A DNA stretch of 47,105 bases from Verrucomicrobiia bacterium (GCA_035946615.1 DASYZB010000109.1:1-47105); one strand, 5' to 3'. Positions 16,157 through 23,741 are shown, counted from the first letter of the stretch. Notes: generated by a model from the sequence alone, not told the origin. Numbers and translations are program-made.

Positions 16157-17303
16157 GCTAGGTCAGCTTTCAAGGCAATACTGGACGGCGTTGCGGAAAC
16201 ATCTCAAGCAAGGTCCGCGGGCGAGCTTGCAGCCGGCGCAGAACTTGGGACGCCGAGCTATTAACCTGGAACTGGAGACGCTGGACCTGGTCAGGATTCA
16301 CGAGCGGACGTTGCTGCAATTGGTGGCGCCGAGCGATTCGCCGGCGAGCCGGGGGGCAGTCGTGCGCCGAGCCGGTAATTTTTTTGCGGCGGCCATCACT
16401 CCGATCGAGGAGCTTCATCGGACGGCGATCGAGACCAATCAGCGCCTGGAGCAACTGACCCAGGCGTTATGCCAGCGCAGTATGGACCTGGCCGCCTCCA
16501 ACCAGCGGTTGAAGGCGGAAACCGAGCAGCGGCGGCTGGCGGAGGAGTCGCTCAAGAAAAGCGAGCAACACTATGGGCGGTTGTTGGAGCATTCGCGGAA
16601 CATGCAAGAACAATTGCGGCTGTTGTCCCGGCAGCTCCTCTCGGCGCAGGAGGAAGAGCGCAAGAAGATCAGCCGGGAGCTGCATGATGTGATCGCCCAG
16701 ACCTTGACGAGTATCAATGTGCGCCTGGCGGCTTTAAGGAAAGAGGCCACGCTCAACACCAAAGGCATCGAACGAAGCATCGAGCTGACGCAACAATTGG
16801 TGGAGCGCTCGGTGAAGATCGTGCACCGTTTTGCCCGCGAATTGCGCCCGACGGTGTTGGACGACCTGGGCCTGATTCCGGCCCTGCATTCGTATCTGAA
16901 GAACTTCCGGGCCGAGACGGGTATCCGGGTCACGTTGTCGGCGCTGGCGGCGGCGGAGAAAGTGAACGGAGACAAACGCACGGCGCTCTTTCGCGTGGCC
17001 CAGGAAGCGCTCGCCAATGTCTCACGCCACGCCCATGCCACGCAGGCAGAGGTGAAGTTCCAGATCCTGGACGGCACTCTTTGCATGCAAATAATGGACA
17101 ATGGCAAAGGCTTTCTGCAGGAATGCGTAGTGCGTGGCAATAAGAGCAAACGATTGGGGCTGCTAGGCATGAAAGAACGATTGGAAATGGTGGGCGGCAA
17201 TTTCGTTGTCACGTCCGCCCTCGGCAAAGGCACCACCATCCTTGCACAAATTCCACTAAAGGATCGGAATCGGCCCCCCCCCCGGGGGGGGAGGAGAAGC
17301 TGA
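16146..17303 (+). CDS. NarL-type sensor histidine kinase (HisKA_3/HATPase), cytoplasmic
   Basis: A 385-residue kinase. Residues 1-150 are a helical N-terminal region without membrane segments. HisKA_3 at about 165-235 carries ISRELHDVIAQTL with His180 as the phospho-acceptor. The HATPase_c domain follows, with N box FRVAQEALANVSRHAHATQA, G1 box IMDNGKGF and G2 region GLLGMKERLEMVGG. It should phosphorylate the LuxR-type regulator that begins 36 nt downstream. With no transmembrane segment, it probably senses a cytoplasmic signal or depends on a partner such as the upstream stub. The last codons run through a C10-G8 tract, giving a PPPRGG tail. ATG 16146 lies inside the end of the stub gene. 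Confidence 0.9.
   Translation: MNRKLGQLSRQYWTALRKHLKQGPRASLQPAQNLGRRAINLELETLDLVRIHERTLLQLVAPSDSPASRGAVVRRAGNFFAAAITPIEELHRTAIETNQRLEQLTQALCQRSMDLAASNQRLKAETEQRRLAEESLKKSEQHYGRLLEHSRNMQEQLRLLSRQLLSAQEEERKKISRELHDVIAQTLTSINVRLAALRKEATLNTKGIERSIELTQQLVERSVKIVHRFARELRPTVLDDLGLIPALHSYLKNFRAETGIRVTLSALAAAEKVNGDKRTALFRVAQEALANVSRHAHATQAEVKFQILDGTLCMQIMDNGKGFLQECVVRGNKSKRLGLLGMKERLEMVGGNFVVTSALGKGTTILAQIPLKDRNRPPPRGGRRS
17274..17291 (+). repeat. C10-G8 homopolymer tract at the end of the kinase gene
   Basis: Ten C (17274-17283) are followed directly by eight G (17284-17291), inside the last codons of the kinase and 49 nt before the regulator start. The tract is self-complementary and prone to slippage. 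It could alter the kinase C-terminus, or it could be a sequencing artefact. Confidence 0.8.
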
Positions 17304-17339
17304 GCTGACTCAATCAATTAATAGAACACTTTGACTTAT

Positions 17340-18017
17340 ATGAATCAGATTACCGTCCTGTTGGCTGAAGACCACCGTGTGGTCCGAGAAGGTTTCCGGT
17401 CGTTATTGGAACACGAAAGCGATATTCAAGTCGTGGGCGAAGCGGCCACGGGCCGCGAGGCCGTGCAACTGACCCGAAAATTGAAGCCAGCGGTGGTCGT
17501 AATGGACATCGCGATGCCGCTGCTCAACGGATTGGAAGCGACCCGGCAGATCCGCAAAAACTTTCCCGAGACGAAAGTGCTCATTCTGTCCGCCCACAGC
17601 GATAGCGCGTATGTCGAGCAGGTGGCCACGTTAGGAGCGGCGGGGTTTTTGCTCAAACAGACCTCGTCAGACGTTCTGGCCAAAGCCATTCGCGAAGTCC
17701 AAAAAGGAAACACGTTTTTCAGTCCGGTGGTCGCCAAACGGGTCAACGGTGGGGAAGGCAGCTACCGCGATCGCGCGGGACAATCCAAGCGGAGAACCAA
17801 CCGCCTGAGCTCGCGCGAGGTCGAGGTGCTCCAATTAATCGCTGAGGGCAAACCGAATAAGCAGGTCGCCGCCGAGCTGGGGGTGAGCTTCAAAACCGTG
17901 GACAAGCATCGGCAGAATCTCATGACCAAGCTCAACATCCACGACGTCGCGGGCCTCACCCGTTACGCCATCGCCGAGGGGATCATCGAGAGCAGTGTTC
18001 GGCTAACTATTACTTAG
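17340..18017 (+). CDS. NarL/FixJ-family response regulator
   Basis: A 225-residue two-domain regulator. The receiver has the acidic pair AEDH, phospho-acceptor Asp56 in VVMDIAMPLLNG and the conserved Lys in GFLLKQTS. The C-terminal LuxR HTH is LSSREVEVLQLIAEGKPNKQ through FKTVDKHRQNLMTKLNIHD. ATG 17340 starts at MNQITVLLAEDH. It follows the HisKA_3 kinase by 36 nt and is its likely partner. It probably activates or represses transcription as a phosphorylated dimer; the target could include the GGGG/CCCC palindromes of this island. Confidence 0.93.
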   Translation: MNQITVLLAEDHRVVREGFRSLLEHESDIQVVGEAATGREAVQLTRKLKPAVVVMDIAMPLLNGLEATRQIRKNFPETKVLILSAHSDSAYVEQVATLGAAGFLLKQTSSDVLAKAIREVQKGNTFFSPVVAKRVNGGEGSYRDRAGQSKRRTNRLSSREVEVLQLIAEGKPNKQVAAELGVSFKTVDKHRQNLMTKLNIHDVAGLTRYAIAEGIIESSVRLTIT

Positions 18018-18132
18018 CCAGCTTCGTCCTGCGCCGGCTCGATGGGGCTGCCGCTAGTCCGCACGGACGCGGATATTCCCCTCAGATTCAGGAAAGCCGC
18101 GATATTCCGAGTGCTCTCGATGTTCCCCATGA

Positions 18133-18279
18133 TCAAGGAACTGGCGTTCTAAGCTGAAAGTAGCGCTGAGGGTCGGTGAACATGTTGGTTAGCGGACTCG
18201 ACGCGCCGGTAACCGGAACATAGGGCCCCAGAACATTCGTTGCAGTGACCAGTTGGTAATCACCACTCCAGGAAAGCAT
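18133..18279 (-). pseudogene. Relic of the C-terminus of an exported Verrucomicrobia-type protein
   Basis: The minus-strand frame reads MLSWSGDYQLVTATNVLGPY, then VPVTGASSPLTNMFTDPQRY and FQLRTPVP before a stop at 18133. The pattern LSWxGxYxLxTATNxxGP...F(F/Y)xLRxP is the usual last domain of many large secreted proteins in this phylum. Upstream of it the frame is interrupted and unrelated, so only the tail survives. Confidence 0.55.
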
Positions 18280-18329
18280 CACGCTCTCGGAAGCCAAGGC
18301 GGAGAGGCATGGCGGGAACGATTTCCCCG

Positions 18330-18491
18330 GTTCCCAGCATTCGCGCCGGATAACGCAACTTTGCCAACCGTGCCGCGGGCGGAAATGATCGTTGTGCCGA
18401 CTGGCAAAACCTGGGTTGAGGAGTTATCAACGCCCAACCACTTTTTTGAGTCGGTGACATGGTTTGTCACCTCGGTGACACACTTTGTCAC
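18330..18491 (-). pseudogene. Possible relic of a type I restriction specificity subunit (HsdS)
   Basis: One minus-strand frame contains DSKKWLGVDNSSTQ followed by VLPVGTTIISARGTVGKVAL. From knowledge of the family, the string 'PxGTTIISARGTVGK' is characteristic of HsdS target-recognition domains. No start, second domain, or hsdM/hsdR gene is present, so this is a fragment at most. The preceding Val-Thr repeats are encoded by the tandem palindromes. Confidence 0.45.
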
Positions 18492-18492
18492 C
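18453..18492. repeat. Two tandem 19-bp palindromes
   Basis: GGTGACATGGTTTGTCACC (18453-18471) and GGTGACACACTTTGTCACC (18474-18492) are imperfect inverted repeats with 6-7 bp arms, separated by 2 bp. Tandem operators, cruciform sites or coding repeats of a decayed gene are all possible. Confidence 0.75.
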
Positions 18493-18580
18493 CCATACAG
18501 GGTGAAGTGAAAAACGCAATCGAAACCAAAAAAACCAACGCCAAATGGGGCTCGCTCGCCCGGAGGATTGAATGCCTGAA

Positions 18581-18608
18581 GGAGAATACCCCACGGTGAA
18601 TACCCCAC
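18581..18608 (+). promoter_or_regulatory. Diverged copy of the shared leader motif
   Basis: GGAGAATACCCCACGGTGAA followed by TACCCCA resembles the copy at 25024 (AACACCCCACGGTTAATCCC). It lies 26 nt upstream of the stand-alone receiver gene. The left GGGG arm is broken here. Confidence 0.35.
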
Positions 18609-18633
18609 CTGACGCGGAGGTTTCTGCAGTGTT

Positions 18634-19149
18634 ATGGTAGTAGTTGTGACAGGCAACAACACCTTGAACGCCGGAGAACCACTCGCAACACAAACCCGAC
18701 GCCAGGCCACTGGCCGGATTCGCATCCTGGTGGTCGATGATGACGCGACCCTTCTCCTGTGGAGCGCCACGGTGCTGGGCGACTCCGGCTACCAGGTGGA
18801 CACGGCCGAAGATGGCGACGGCGGCTGGGAAGCGCTGCATGCCAGGAACTACGATCTGCTGATCACCGACAACAACATGCCGAAGGTTTCGGGCGTGGAG
18901 CTGGTCAAGCGGCTGCGTGGCGAAGCCTGGGCCATTCCGGTCATTCTGGTGTCCGGAGAGATGCCGAGGGATGAGCTGAAGCGGAATCCGTGGCTGCACC
19001 TGGCGGGGACGCTGGAGAAGCCTTTTTCCCGCAAGGAGCTATTGGAAGCGGTGAAGGAGGTCTTGGGTCAAAGCGCCAATGTCCGCGAGTATATCAAGCC
19101 GCGGCCCGTCCGGGAAAGCGGGCGGGCAGTCGAATCCTTGCAGCGGTGA
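18634..19149 (+). CDS. Stand-alone receiver-domain response regulator
   Basis: A 171-residue protein. A 27-residue lead precedes a single receiver domain: IRILVVDDDATLLL, phospho-acceptor Asp79 in LLITDNNMPKVSG, a Ser/Thr position in VILVSGEMP, and the conserved Lys in GTLEKPFSRKELL. No output domain follows, only a short basic tail. It may act as a phosphate sink, a protein-interaction switch or part of a phosphorelay with the nearby PAS kinases. The start is uncertain: ATG 18634 has no clear Shine-Dalgarno, but the upstream sequence carries a leader motif. Confidence 0.85.
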   Translation: MVVVVTGNNTLNAGEPLATQTRRQATGRIRILVVDDDATLLLWSATVLGDSGYQVDTAEDGDGGWEALHARNYDLLITDNNMPKVSGVELVKRLRGEAWAIPVILVSGEMPRDELKRNPWLHLAGTLEKPFSRKELLEAVKEVLGQSANVREYIKPRPVRESGRAVESLQR

Positions 19150-19177
19150 TGGTTCGCACCTGAACACTGCCACCGCA

Positions 19178-19252
19178 CCGGCAGCGGGACGCTGCCGGAA
19201 CTCGCAGGCGTGAACGCCTGCGTTACGTAGCGCAGCGTCCCGGCTGCGAGTT
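19178..19252. repeat. REP-like composite palindrome
   Basis: Two perfect 9-bp hairpins follow each other: CCGGCAGCG/CGCTGCCGG (19178-19198) and CGCAGGCGT/ACGCCTGCG (19203-19222). Parts of both also pair with the right end: GGGACGCTGC with GCAGCGTCCC (19232-19241), and AACTCGCAG with CTGCGAGTT (19244-19252). Such alternative nested pairing is typical of REP/BIME-like extragenic repeats. It follows the receiver gene and may stabilise or end its mRNA. Confidence 0.65.
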
Positions 19253-19333
19253 CGAGGGGCGTCTGCGCCTCCTTGATACTCTCAGTGAGCATTGTCAATA
19301 GCCAATGGCGGGGAAGAGTTCAAAAAAACGCCC

Positions 19334-19351
19334 ATCGGGGGAATCCCCGAT
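19334..19351. promoter_or_regulatory. 18-bp palindrome (operator copy 2)
   Basis: ATCGGGGGAATCCCCGAT differs from copy 1 (15326-15343) at only two central positions, keeping both 7-bp arms. It lies 21 nt upstream of a possible small ORF at 19373 and about 490 nt upstream of the PAS kinase. Confidence 0.5.
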
Positions 19352-19372
19352 GCGGGGTGTGACGGTTACGTG

Positions 19373-19516
19373 ATGAAAATAGAGACGGGCAATGGCGAGC
19401 ATTACGATTTCATAGAGGCACCTGGTACAATGGCCGAGCGGATCGCTGCAATTTGTTATGCAGAACATTTATGCCGCTGCGGCATCCTCTTCCGCCAAGG
19501 AAACTGGGGCAACTGA
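19373..19516 (+). CDS. Possible 47-residue protein
   Basis: ATG 19373 opens MKIETGNGEHYDFIEAPGTM and ends with a Cys-containing stretch (ICYAEHLCRCGILF). An upstream TTG at 19292 would extend it to 74 residues but would include the palindrome in the coding sequence. I recognise no family. Its position directly after operator copy 2 is the main reason to list it. Confidence 0.3.
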   Translation: MKIETGNGEHYDFIEAPGTMAERIAAICYAEHLCRCGILFRQGNWGN

Positions 19517-19579
19517 GCGAACACCGCACCCTGCTGCGGCTGCCTGCAACCACGCTCGTTCCTGACTCGCCGAAGCAAG

Positions 19580-19616
19580 CCCTGCGACCGGTTCAGCCCG
19601 GTCGCAGGGTTAATTT
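19580..19616 (+). terminator. Intrinsic terminator-like hairpin
   Basis: CCCTGCGACC (19580-19589) and GGTCGCAGGG (19600-19609) form a perfect 10-bp stem with a 10-nt loop, followed by TTAATTTT. It would end transcripts from the receiver / small-ORF side and insulate the PAS kinase unit that follows. Confidence 0.65.
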
Positions 19617-19757
19617 TAACCCGGCCCCGCGCCGGGCGCTGGCAGCCCGGTCATCCGGTTTCGCGGGCTCCCTTCACGCGAGCCCTTCCCGATAAATCCC
19701 GCGGTCCGCTATGGAGTATTCATGCTCCAATGCAAGTATGGACCCTTCCTGGTTATG

Positions 19758-19794
19758 TGGGGGGAATCCCCCAAGGTTTTCCCCATAATACCCC
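19758..19794 (+). promoter_or_regulatory. Shared leader: palindrome plus CCCCATAATACCCC box (copy A)
   Basis: TGGGGGGAATCCCCCA (19758-19773) is followed by AAGGTTTT and CCCCATAATACCCC (19781-19794). The block recurs nearly base for base at 23742-23778. CATAAT could be a -10 element with the palindrome as an overlapping operator. It sits 29 nt before the PAS kinase start at 19824, so the kinase frame should not be extended to 19722. Confidence 0.55.
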
Positions 19795-19823
19795 AGTCCA
19801 TGCAAATGGTCTATTGTCAACGC

Positions 19824-21059
19824 ATGACCGCAAACATGAAATTAAGCCCAAGGCTGTCTGGAAGAGCCGAAACGAGCCGGGCAGGGGTGGCAGGCGGCGT
19901 CACCGAGGTTTGGGGCTCGCGAGCGTCCATGCGAGCCTCGGAGATTCGTTACCGGCGGTTGTTCGAGGCGGCCCGCGACGGGATACTTATCCTGGACCCA
20001 AACACGGGAAAAATTACCGACGCCAATCCGTTCATGACCGAGTTATTGGGCTACCCCCACGCCGAATTGCTCGGCAAAGAGCTCTGGGAAATCGGGTTGC
20101 TGAAGGATGAAAGCGCCAGCAGGGCCGCATTTCAAGAATTGCGGAGCAACCACTTTATTCGCTACGAAGATTTGCCGCTCCAAAATAAAGCGGGCCAGCA
20201 TCATGAGGTGGAGTTCATCAGCAACCTTTACGACGAGGACGGCCAGGAAGTCATCCAATGCAATATCCGTGACATCACGGAGCGCAAGCGGGCCGAGCGT
20301 GAGTTGCGGGCGGCCAAAGATGTCATCAGCCAGCACGCCAGCCAACTCGAAGGACTGGTCGATGAGCGCACCTCGGAGCTGCGTGAAACGGTGAGCGAAC
20401 TGGAAGCTTTTTCCTACAGCGTGTCGCACGACATGCGGGCGCCGCTGCGAGCGATGCAGGGCTATGCGAACGTAATCAGCGAGGAGTACACGGACAAGGC
20501 TCTGGACGGCAGGGCGGCGGATTACCTTCAGCGCATCTCCCGGGCTGCCCTGCGGCTGGACCACCTGATCCAGGATGTGTTGAGCTACACCAAAGTGCTG
20601 CGCGCTGAGGCGCCGATCACGCGGGTGGATTTGGATAGACTCATGCGTGACATCATCGAGACCCAGCCGTCGCAATCCGGAGCCGAGATACGGATCGAAG
20701 CGGCCCTGCCGCCGGTCTTGGGCAACGAAGCCTTATTGACTCAGTGCATTTCGAACCTGTTGAGCAATGCGCTGAAATTTGTCTCGCAGGGAACCCTCCC
20801 GCGTGTCCGGATTCGGGCTGAGGCGGTGCAGGCGGGGGTCCGCGTGTGGTTCGAGGACAATGGCATCGGCATCGCCCAGCGGGACCATGGCCGGATTTTC
20901 CGAATGTTCGAGCGCATCCACCCGGCCTCGCAATACGAAGGCACGGGCATTGGGTTGACGATTGTGCGCAAAGCCATTGAGCGCATGGGGGCGCGGGTCG
21001 GTTTCGACTCTGAGTTAGGCAAAGGCAGTCAATTTTGGATTCAATTAACGAAAGGCTAA
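19824..21059 (+). CDS. PAS-domain sensor histidine kinase
   Basis: A 411-residue soluble kinase. One PAS domain (about 40-155) begins IRYRRLFEAARDGILILDPN and ends CNIRDITERKRAE. A coiled-coil linker leads to HisKA, with SYSVSHDMRAPLRAM placing the phospho-acceptor at His202. The HATPase_c domain has N box CISNLLSNALKF, G1 DNGIGI, F box FRMFERIH and G2 GTGIGLTIV. It lacks membrane segments. It is followed 3 nt later by a Rcp1-like receiver. It is close in sequence to the second half of the kinase at 25088, so the two arose by duplication. ATG 19824 is used because the palindromic leader occupies the sequence just before it; ATG 19836 is also possible. Confidence 0.9.
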   Translation: MTANMKLSPRLSGRAETSRAGVAGGVTEVWGSRASMRASEIRYRRLFEAARDGILILDPNTGKITDANPFMTELLGYPHAELLGKELWEIGLLKDESASRAAFQELRSNHFIRYEDLPLQNKAGQHHEVEFISNLYDEDGQEVIQCNIRDITERKRAERELRAAKDVISQHASQLEGLVDERTSELRETVSELEAFSYSVSHDMRAPLRAMQGYANVISEEYTDKALDGRAADYLQRISRAALRLDHLIQDVLSYTKVLRAEAPITRVDLDRLMRDIIETQPSQSGAEIRIEAALPPVLGNEALLTQCISNLLSNALKFVSQGTLPRVRIRAEAVQAGVRVWFEDNGIGIAQRDHGRIFRMFERIHPASQYEGTGIGLTIVRKAIERMGARVGFDSELGKGSQFWIQLTKG

Positions 21060-21062
21060 GAG

Positions 21063-21620
21063 ATGATTACCAAACCAATCCTTCTGGTGGAAGACGACGA
21101 AAACGATGTGTTTTTCTTTCAACGGGCGATGAGCAAGGCGGGCATGACAAATCCCCTCCAGGTGGCCGGGGATGGCCAGGAGGCCATTGACTATCTGCGC
21201 GGGGCGGGCAAGTTCGCCGACCGATCGAGATTCCCGCTGCCAGAGCTGATCCTGCTCGATTTGAAGCTGCCCTTCGTGATGGGGTTGGATGTCCTGAGAT
21301 GGATCCGCGAGCAGTCCGAATTGGTCCCCATCGTGATCATCCTCAGTTCTTCCCGGGAGGAGGAGGACATCGCGGCGGCTTATAAACTGGGCGCCAACGC
21401 CTATTTGGTGAAACCGGTTGAAGTCAACAAACTGGGCGAAATGGCCAAGGCCATTAACGATTTCTGGCTGGCGCAAAACACCCCTTCGCGCCTCGCTCGG
21501 AGGCGCCGAAGGTGGGAGAGTGCGGCAGACCGGCCCGCCGAGGGGCTTGGCGCGCGCGCGTGCCTGGCAACAACCAACTTCCTGGCGGGGGTGCCTTCAG
21601 AGATACGGAGCGATCTATGA
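21063..21620 (+). CDS. Rcp1-like single-domain response regulator with a C-terminal extension
   Basis: A 185-residue protein. The receiver (1-140) has LLVEDDENDVFFFQRAM, phospho-acceptor Asp66 in LILLDLKLPFVMGLDVLRWI, Ser at IILSSSREEED and Lys in AYLVKPVEV. The long loop around residues 55-60 is typical of the Rcp1/phytochrome-partner subfamily, which lack DNA-binding domains. The last 45 residues after DFWLAQNTP are Arg-rich and disordered, and read through what was probably an intergenic leader. It starts 3 nt after the PAS kinase stop and is its likely direct partner. Its TGA overlaps the ATG of the next remnant (ATGA). Confidence 0.88.
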   Translation: MITKPILLVEDDENDVFFFQRAMSKAGMTNPLQVAGDGQEAIDYLRGAGKFADRSRFPLPELILLDLKLPFVMGLDVLRWIREQSELVPIVIILSSSREEEDIAAAYKLGANAYLVKPVEVNKLGEMAKAINDFWLAQNTPSRLARRRRRWESAADRPAEGLGARACLATTNFLAGVPSEIRSDL

Positions 21621-21826
21621 ATTCCATCCGAGTGTTGCTGAGCATCAAGACGGTGGAAAAGCATCGGCAGAGCCTCATGGTTAAGCTGAATATCCATAAG
21701 ACCGCGGTCTTGACCCGCTACGCGGTTTCCAGCGGAGTTGTTGAAGTTAACCGCGCGCCCATTTGGCTGGCAAGCCGAGGGCTGGCCCATGAGCCGGTGA
21801 GTGAAAAGAGACTCGCCAGGATGTGA
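21617..21826 (+). pseudogene. Internally deleted NarL-family regulator (start plus DNA-recognition end only)
   Basis: The 69-residue frame starts MNSIRVLL, matching the start of the regulator at 23856 (MKPIKVLL), including an identical upstream GGAGCGATCTATGAA. It then jumps directly to the end of the LuxR HTH: SIKTVEKHRQSLMVKLNIHK, then TAVLTRYAVSSGVVE. The missing middle, nearly 180 codons, covers the whole receiver and half of the HTH. The deletion is in frame, so a small protein carrying the recognition helix could still be made. By synteny it is the third gene of the first kinase-Rcp1-NarL cassette. A pseudogene is the simplest reading; a micro-regulator cannot be excluded. Confidence 0.75.
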
Positions 21827-21864
21827 CCGCGAATCCGCGAACATCCCATTAGGACGAGACATTC

Positions 21865-22653
21865 ATGAGCGGCCTTGCCAAATTGGGGAAGGTAGTTTGG
21901 GCACAGGGGGATGAATTGAGGCATGCGGCGGCGGTGATCGGAACTGTGCTGTGCCTCTGTGTTCAACCGCGGTACTGGGCGCGCAGAGCGCGGAACCTTT
22001 TCGCACGGCAGGTTCTGGAGGCCGGGGTCGAACCGGCCGGCTTTGTCTGCGCAGTAGCGGCGTTTGTCGGAATGTCGGTTGTGGTCCAGCTCGCCTTCTG
22101 GACTGGCGAAGCGGGGCAGTCACAACTGCTCGGGCCGCTGCTGGTGGCGGTCGTGGCCCGCGAACTTGGCCCGCTGCTGACGAACGTGGTGGTGATCGTG
22201 CGCAGCAGCAGCCCGATGGCGACAGAACTCGGGGTCTTGAAAATCAACGGAGAGCTTCGTGTCCTGCAAAGGGAGGGAAACGATCCCTTCGAATACCTCG
22301 TGATGCCGCGCGTGCTGGGTCTGGCTGTGTCCACACTGTGCCTGACGATTCTTTTTATCCTGGTGGCGCTTGCCAGCGGGTATTTGTTCGGGGCCTGGCT
22401 GGGCACGGGCAGCCGGGACGTGTGGTTTTTCACCAACAGCGTGCTCAAGGCGCTGCATCCCCAGGACATCGCGGGCATCGTGGCCAAGAGCATCCTTCCG
22501 GCCCTGTTTACCAGCGCCTCCTGTTGCATCGGCGGGCTGGGCGTCGGCGGGCCGGTTACGGACATCCCGCGCGCTACGCAGCGCGCGCTGACTCGGTCCG
22601 TCGCCGGACTGTTTGTCATTTCGGCGGTTGTGTCGTTGCTGAGTTACCTCTAG
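21865..22653 (+). CDS. MlaE-type ABC transporter permease
   Basis: A 262-residue membrane protein with about six hydrophobic segments, for example VCAVAAFVGMSVVVQLAFW and LTILFILVALASGYLFGAWL. The MlaE/YrbE signature region LVAVVARELGPLLTNVVVIV is followed by the coupling region ATELGVLKINGELRVLQREG and DPFEYLVMPRVLGLAVSTL. It is the inner-membrane permease of an MCE-type lipid transporter moving phospholipids or other hydrophobic molecules between membranes. It precedes an MCE-domain gene by 67 nt. No ATPase gene lies beside it; the only candidate in the window is at 35728-36534 on the other strand. Confidence 0.85.
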   Translation: MSGLAKLGKVVWAQGDELRHAAAVIGTVLCLCVQPRYWARRARNLFARQVLEAGVEPAGFVCAVAAFVGMSVVVQLAFWTGEAGQSQLLGPLLVAVVARELGPLLTNVVVIVRSSSPMATELGVLKINGELRVLQREGNDPFEYLVMPRVLGLAVSTLCLTILFILVALASGYLFGAWLGTGSRDVWFFTNSVLKALHPQDIAGIVAKSILPALFTSASCCIGGLGVGGPVTDIPRATQRALTRSVAGLFVISAVVSLLSYL

Positions 22654-22720
22654 CCGTGAACAAACCGATTTGCATCCTGAGGTGCGACGAGCTGACCGCC
22701 GAGGCAACCCAGCCATCGTG

Positions 22721-23707
22721 ATGGAAGAGCGCTTCAAATTCCGGCACGTTCACGCGATCACGGGCACTTTCGTGCTCGTCGTGCTCGCAGTCCTCATCGC
22801 CGCGCTGGTGCTGGCGGGCCGCAGCCAGCGCTGGTTCATCGGCAATGTCACCCTGCGGATTGTTTTGCCCGAGGAAGGCGCCGCGGGCATCCGGGAAGGC
22901 TCGGAGGTCTATTTCCTGGGCACCCTCATGGGGACCGTTTCCGATGTCAGCGCCAACCCCGCCGGACGCATGGAGGCAGAGGTGAACATTCGCCGGGACT
23001 TCTTCCGGTTCGTGCGCGCCGACTCCTCCGCTGTCGTCAAAAGAAAGTTCGGCCTGGTGGGAGATGCCTACTTCGAGATCACGCGCGGTCATGGCCAGCC
23101 GTTGCCGGAGAAAAATGCCAGCATTATCTGTACCCAGCAGCTTCCCAGCGCGCTGGAATCCGCGGTCGAGGAAATCCGCCAAGAGGCGGTGCCCGCGTTG
23201 AAGAAACTGAGGGCGGGCCTTGAAACGTGGAGCGGATTGGGCTCGAACCTGATTACTTCGCGCGAGCGGCTCGACCAGCTCATCGGACGCATGGACAGCA
23301 TCGCTGCCGGGCTCCAGCAGGGCAAAGGCACGGCGGGCAGGCTTCTGAGCGATCCCGCGGCCGCAGAGGAGTTGAAGACCCTCCTCGGCAAAGCCAGCCG
23401 GTCGGTGGACGAAATGCAGCTTACGCTGACCAATCTGCAGGCGGCGAGCGGCGACCTGCGGGTTGCCAGCACCAATCTGCCGGCGATCAGCGCGGCCGTT
23501 GGCCACGAGGCTGGACAACTTCCCGGGCTGGCTTTGCAGACGCAGATTTCGATGCGCGAATTGGAACGGTTGGTTGAAGCGATGCAACGGCACTGGCTCC
23601 TGCGCAAGTACGTGAATTGGACCAATCCGCCGCCCCTGCGGCCCTTGCCATCGAGCGCGGAAGCGCCGGTGAGGGGGTTGGGTTCACCCAAGGCTTCAAA
23701 CAGGTGA
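22721..23707 (+). CDS. MlaD/MCE-domain substrate-binding protein
   Basis: A 328-residue protein. One N-terminal transmembrane anchor (ITGTFVLVVLAVLIAALVLA) is followed by an MCE domain at about 40-125 (VTLRIVLPEEGAAGIREGSE, then VYFLGTLMGTVSDVS, then FGLVGDAYFEITRG). A long helical region (about 140-290) ends in a Pro-rich tail. The MCE domain hexamerises in the periplasm and passes lipid to or from the MlaE permease. The helical extension suggests a short tunnel or bridge as in PqiB/YebT-like relatives. ATG 22721 (MEERFKF) is preferred over the upstream frame from 22670. The pair sits between two signalling cassettes, possibly as the regulated output. Confidence 0.85.
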   Translation: MEERFKFRHVHAITGTFVLVVLAVLIAALVLAGRSQRWFIGNVTLRIVLPEEGAAGIREGSEVYFLGTLMGTVSDVSANPAGRMEAEVNIRRDFFRFVRADSSAVVKRKFGLVGDAYFEITRGHGQPLPEKNASIICTQQLPSALESAVEEIRQEAVPALKKLRAGLETWSGLGSNLITSRERLDQLIGRMDSIAAGLQQGKGTAGRLLSDPAAAEELKTLLGKASRSVDEMQLTLTNLQAASGDLRVASTNLPAISAAVGHEAGQLPGLALQTQISMRELERLVEAMQRHWLLRKYVNWTNPPPLRPLPSSAEAPVRGLGSPKASNR

Positions 23708-23741
23708 GTGCGCGGAGCGCCGCGGCTTTCCCTGCCTTGTA

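Larger units (their letters stand above)
18018..18633. other. 616-bp region of gene relics and palindromes
   Basis: There is no intact gene. The minus strand carries two relics, reported separately: the tail of an exported protein (18133-18279) and a stretch like a type I restriction specificity subunit (18330-18491). Tandem GGTGACA/TGTCACC palindromes lie at 18453-18492. The last part (18581-18608) contains a diverged copy of the shared leader motif before the next regulator. Confidence 0.6.

Noticed and set aside
18427-18999. A 190-codon minus-strand frame opposite the stand-alone receiver
   Set aside because: The sense frame has all receiver landmarks; the antisense frame has none.
19722-19823. 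Extending the PAS kinase start to ATG 19722
   Set aside because: The extra 34 codons would translate the palindromic leader that is duplicated before an unrelated gene type at 23742.
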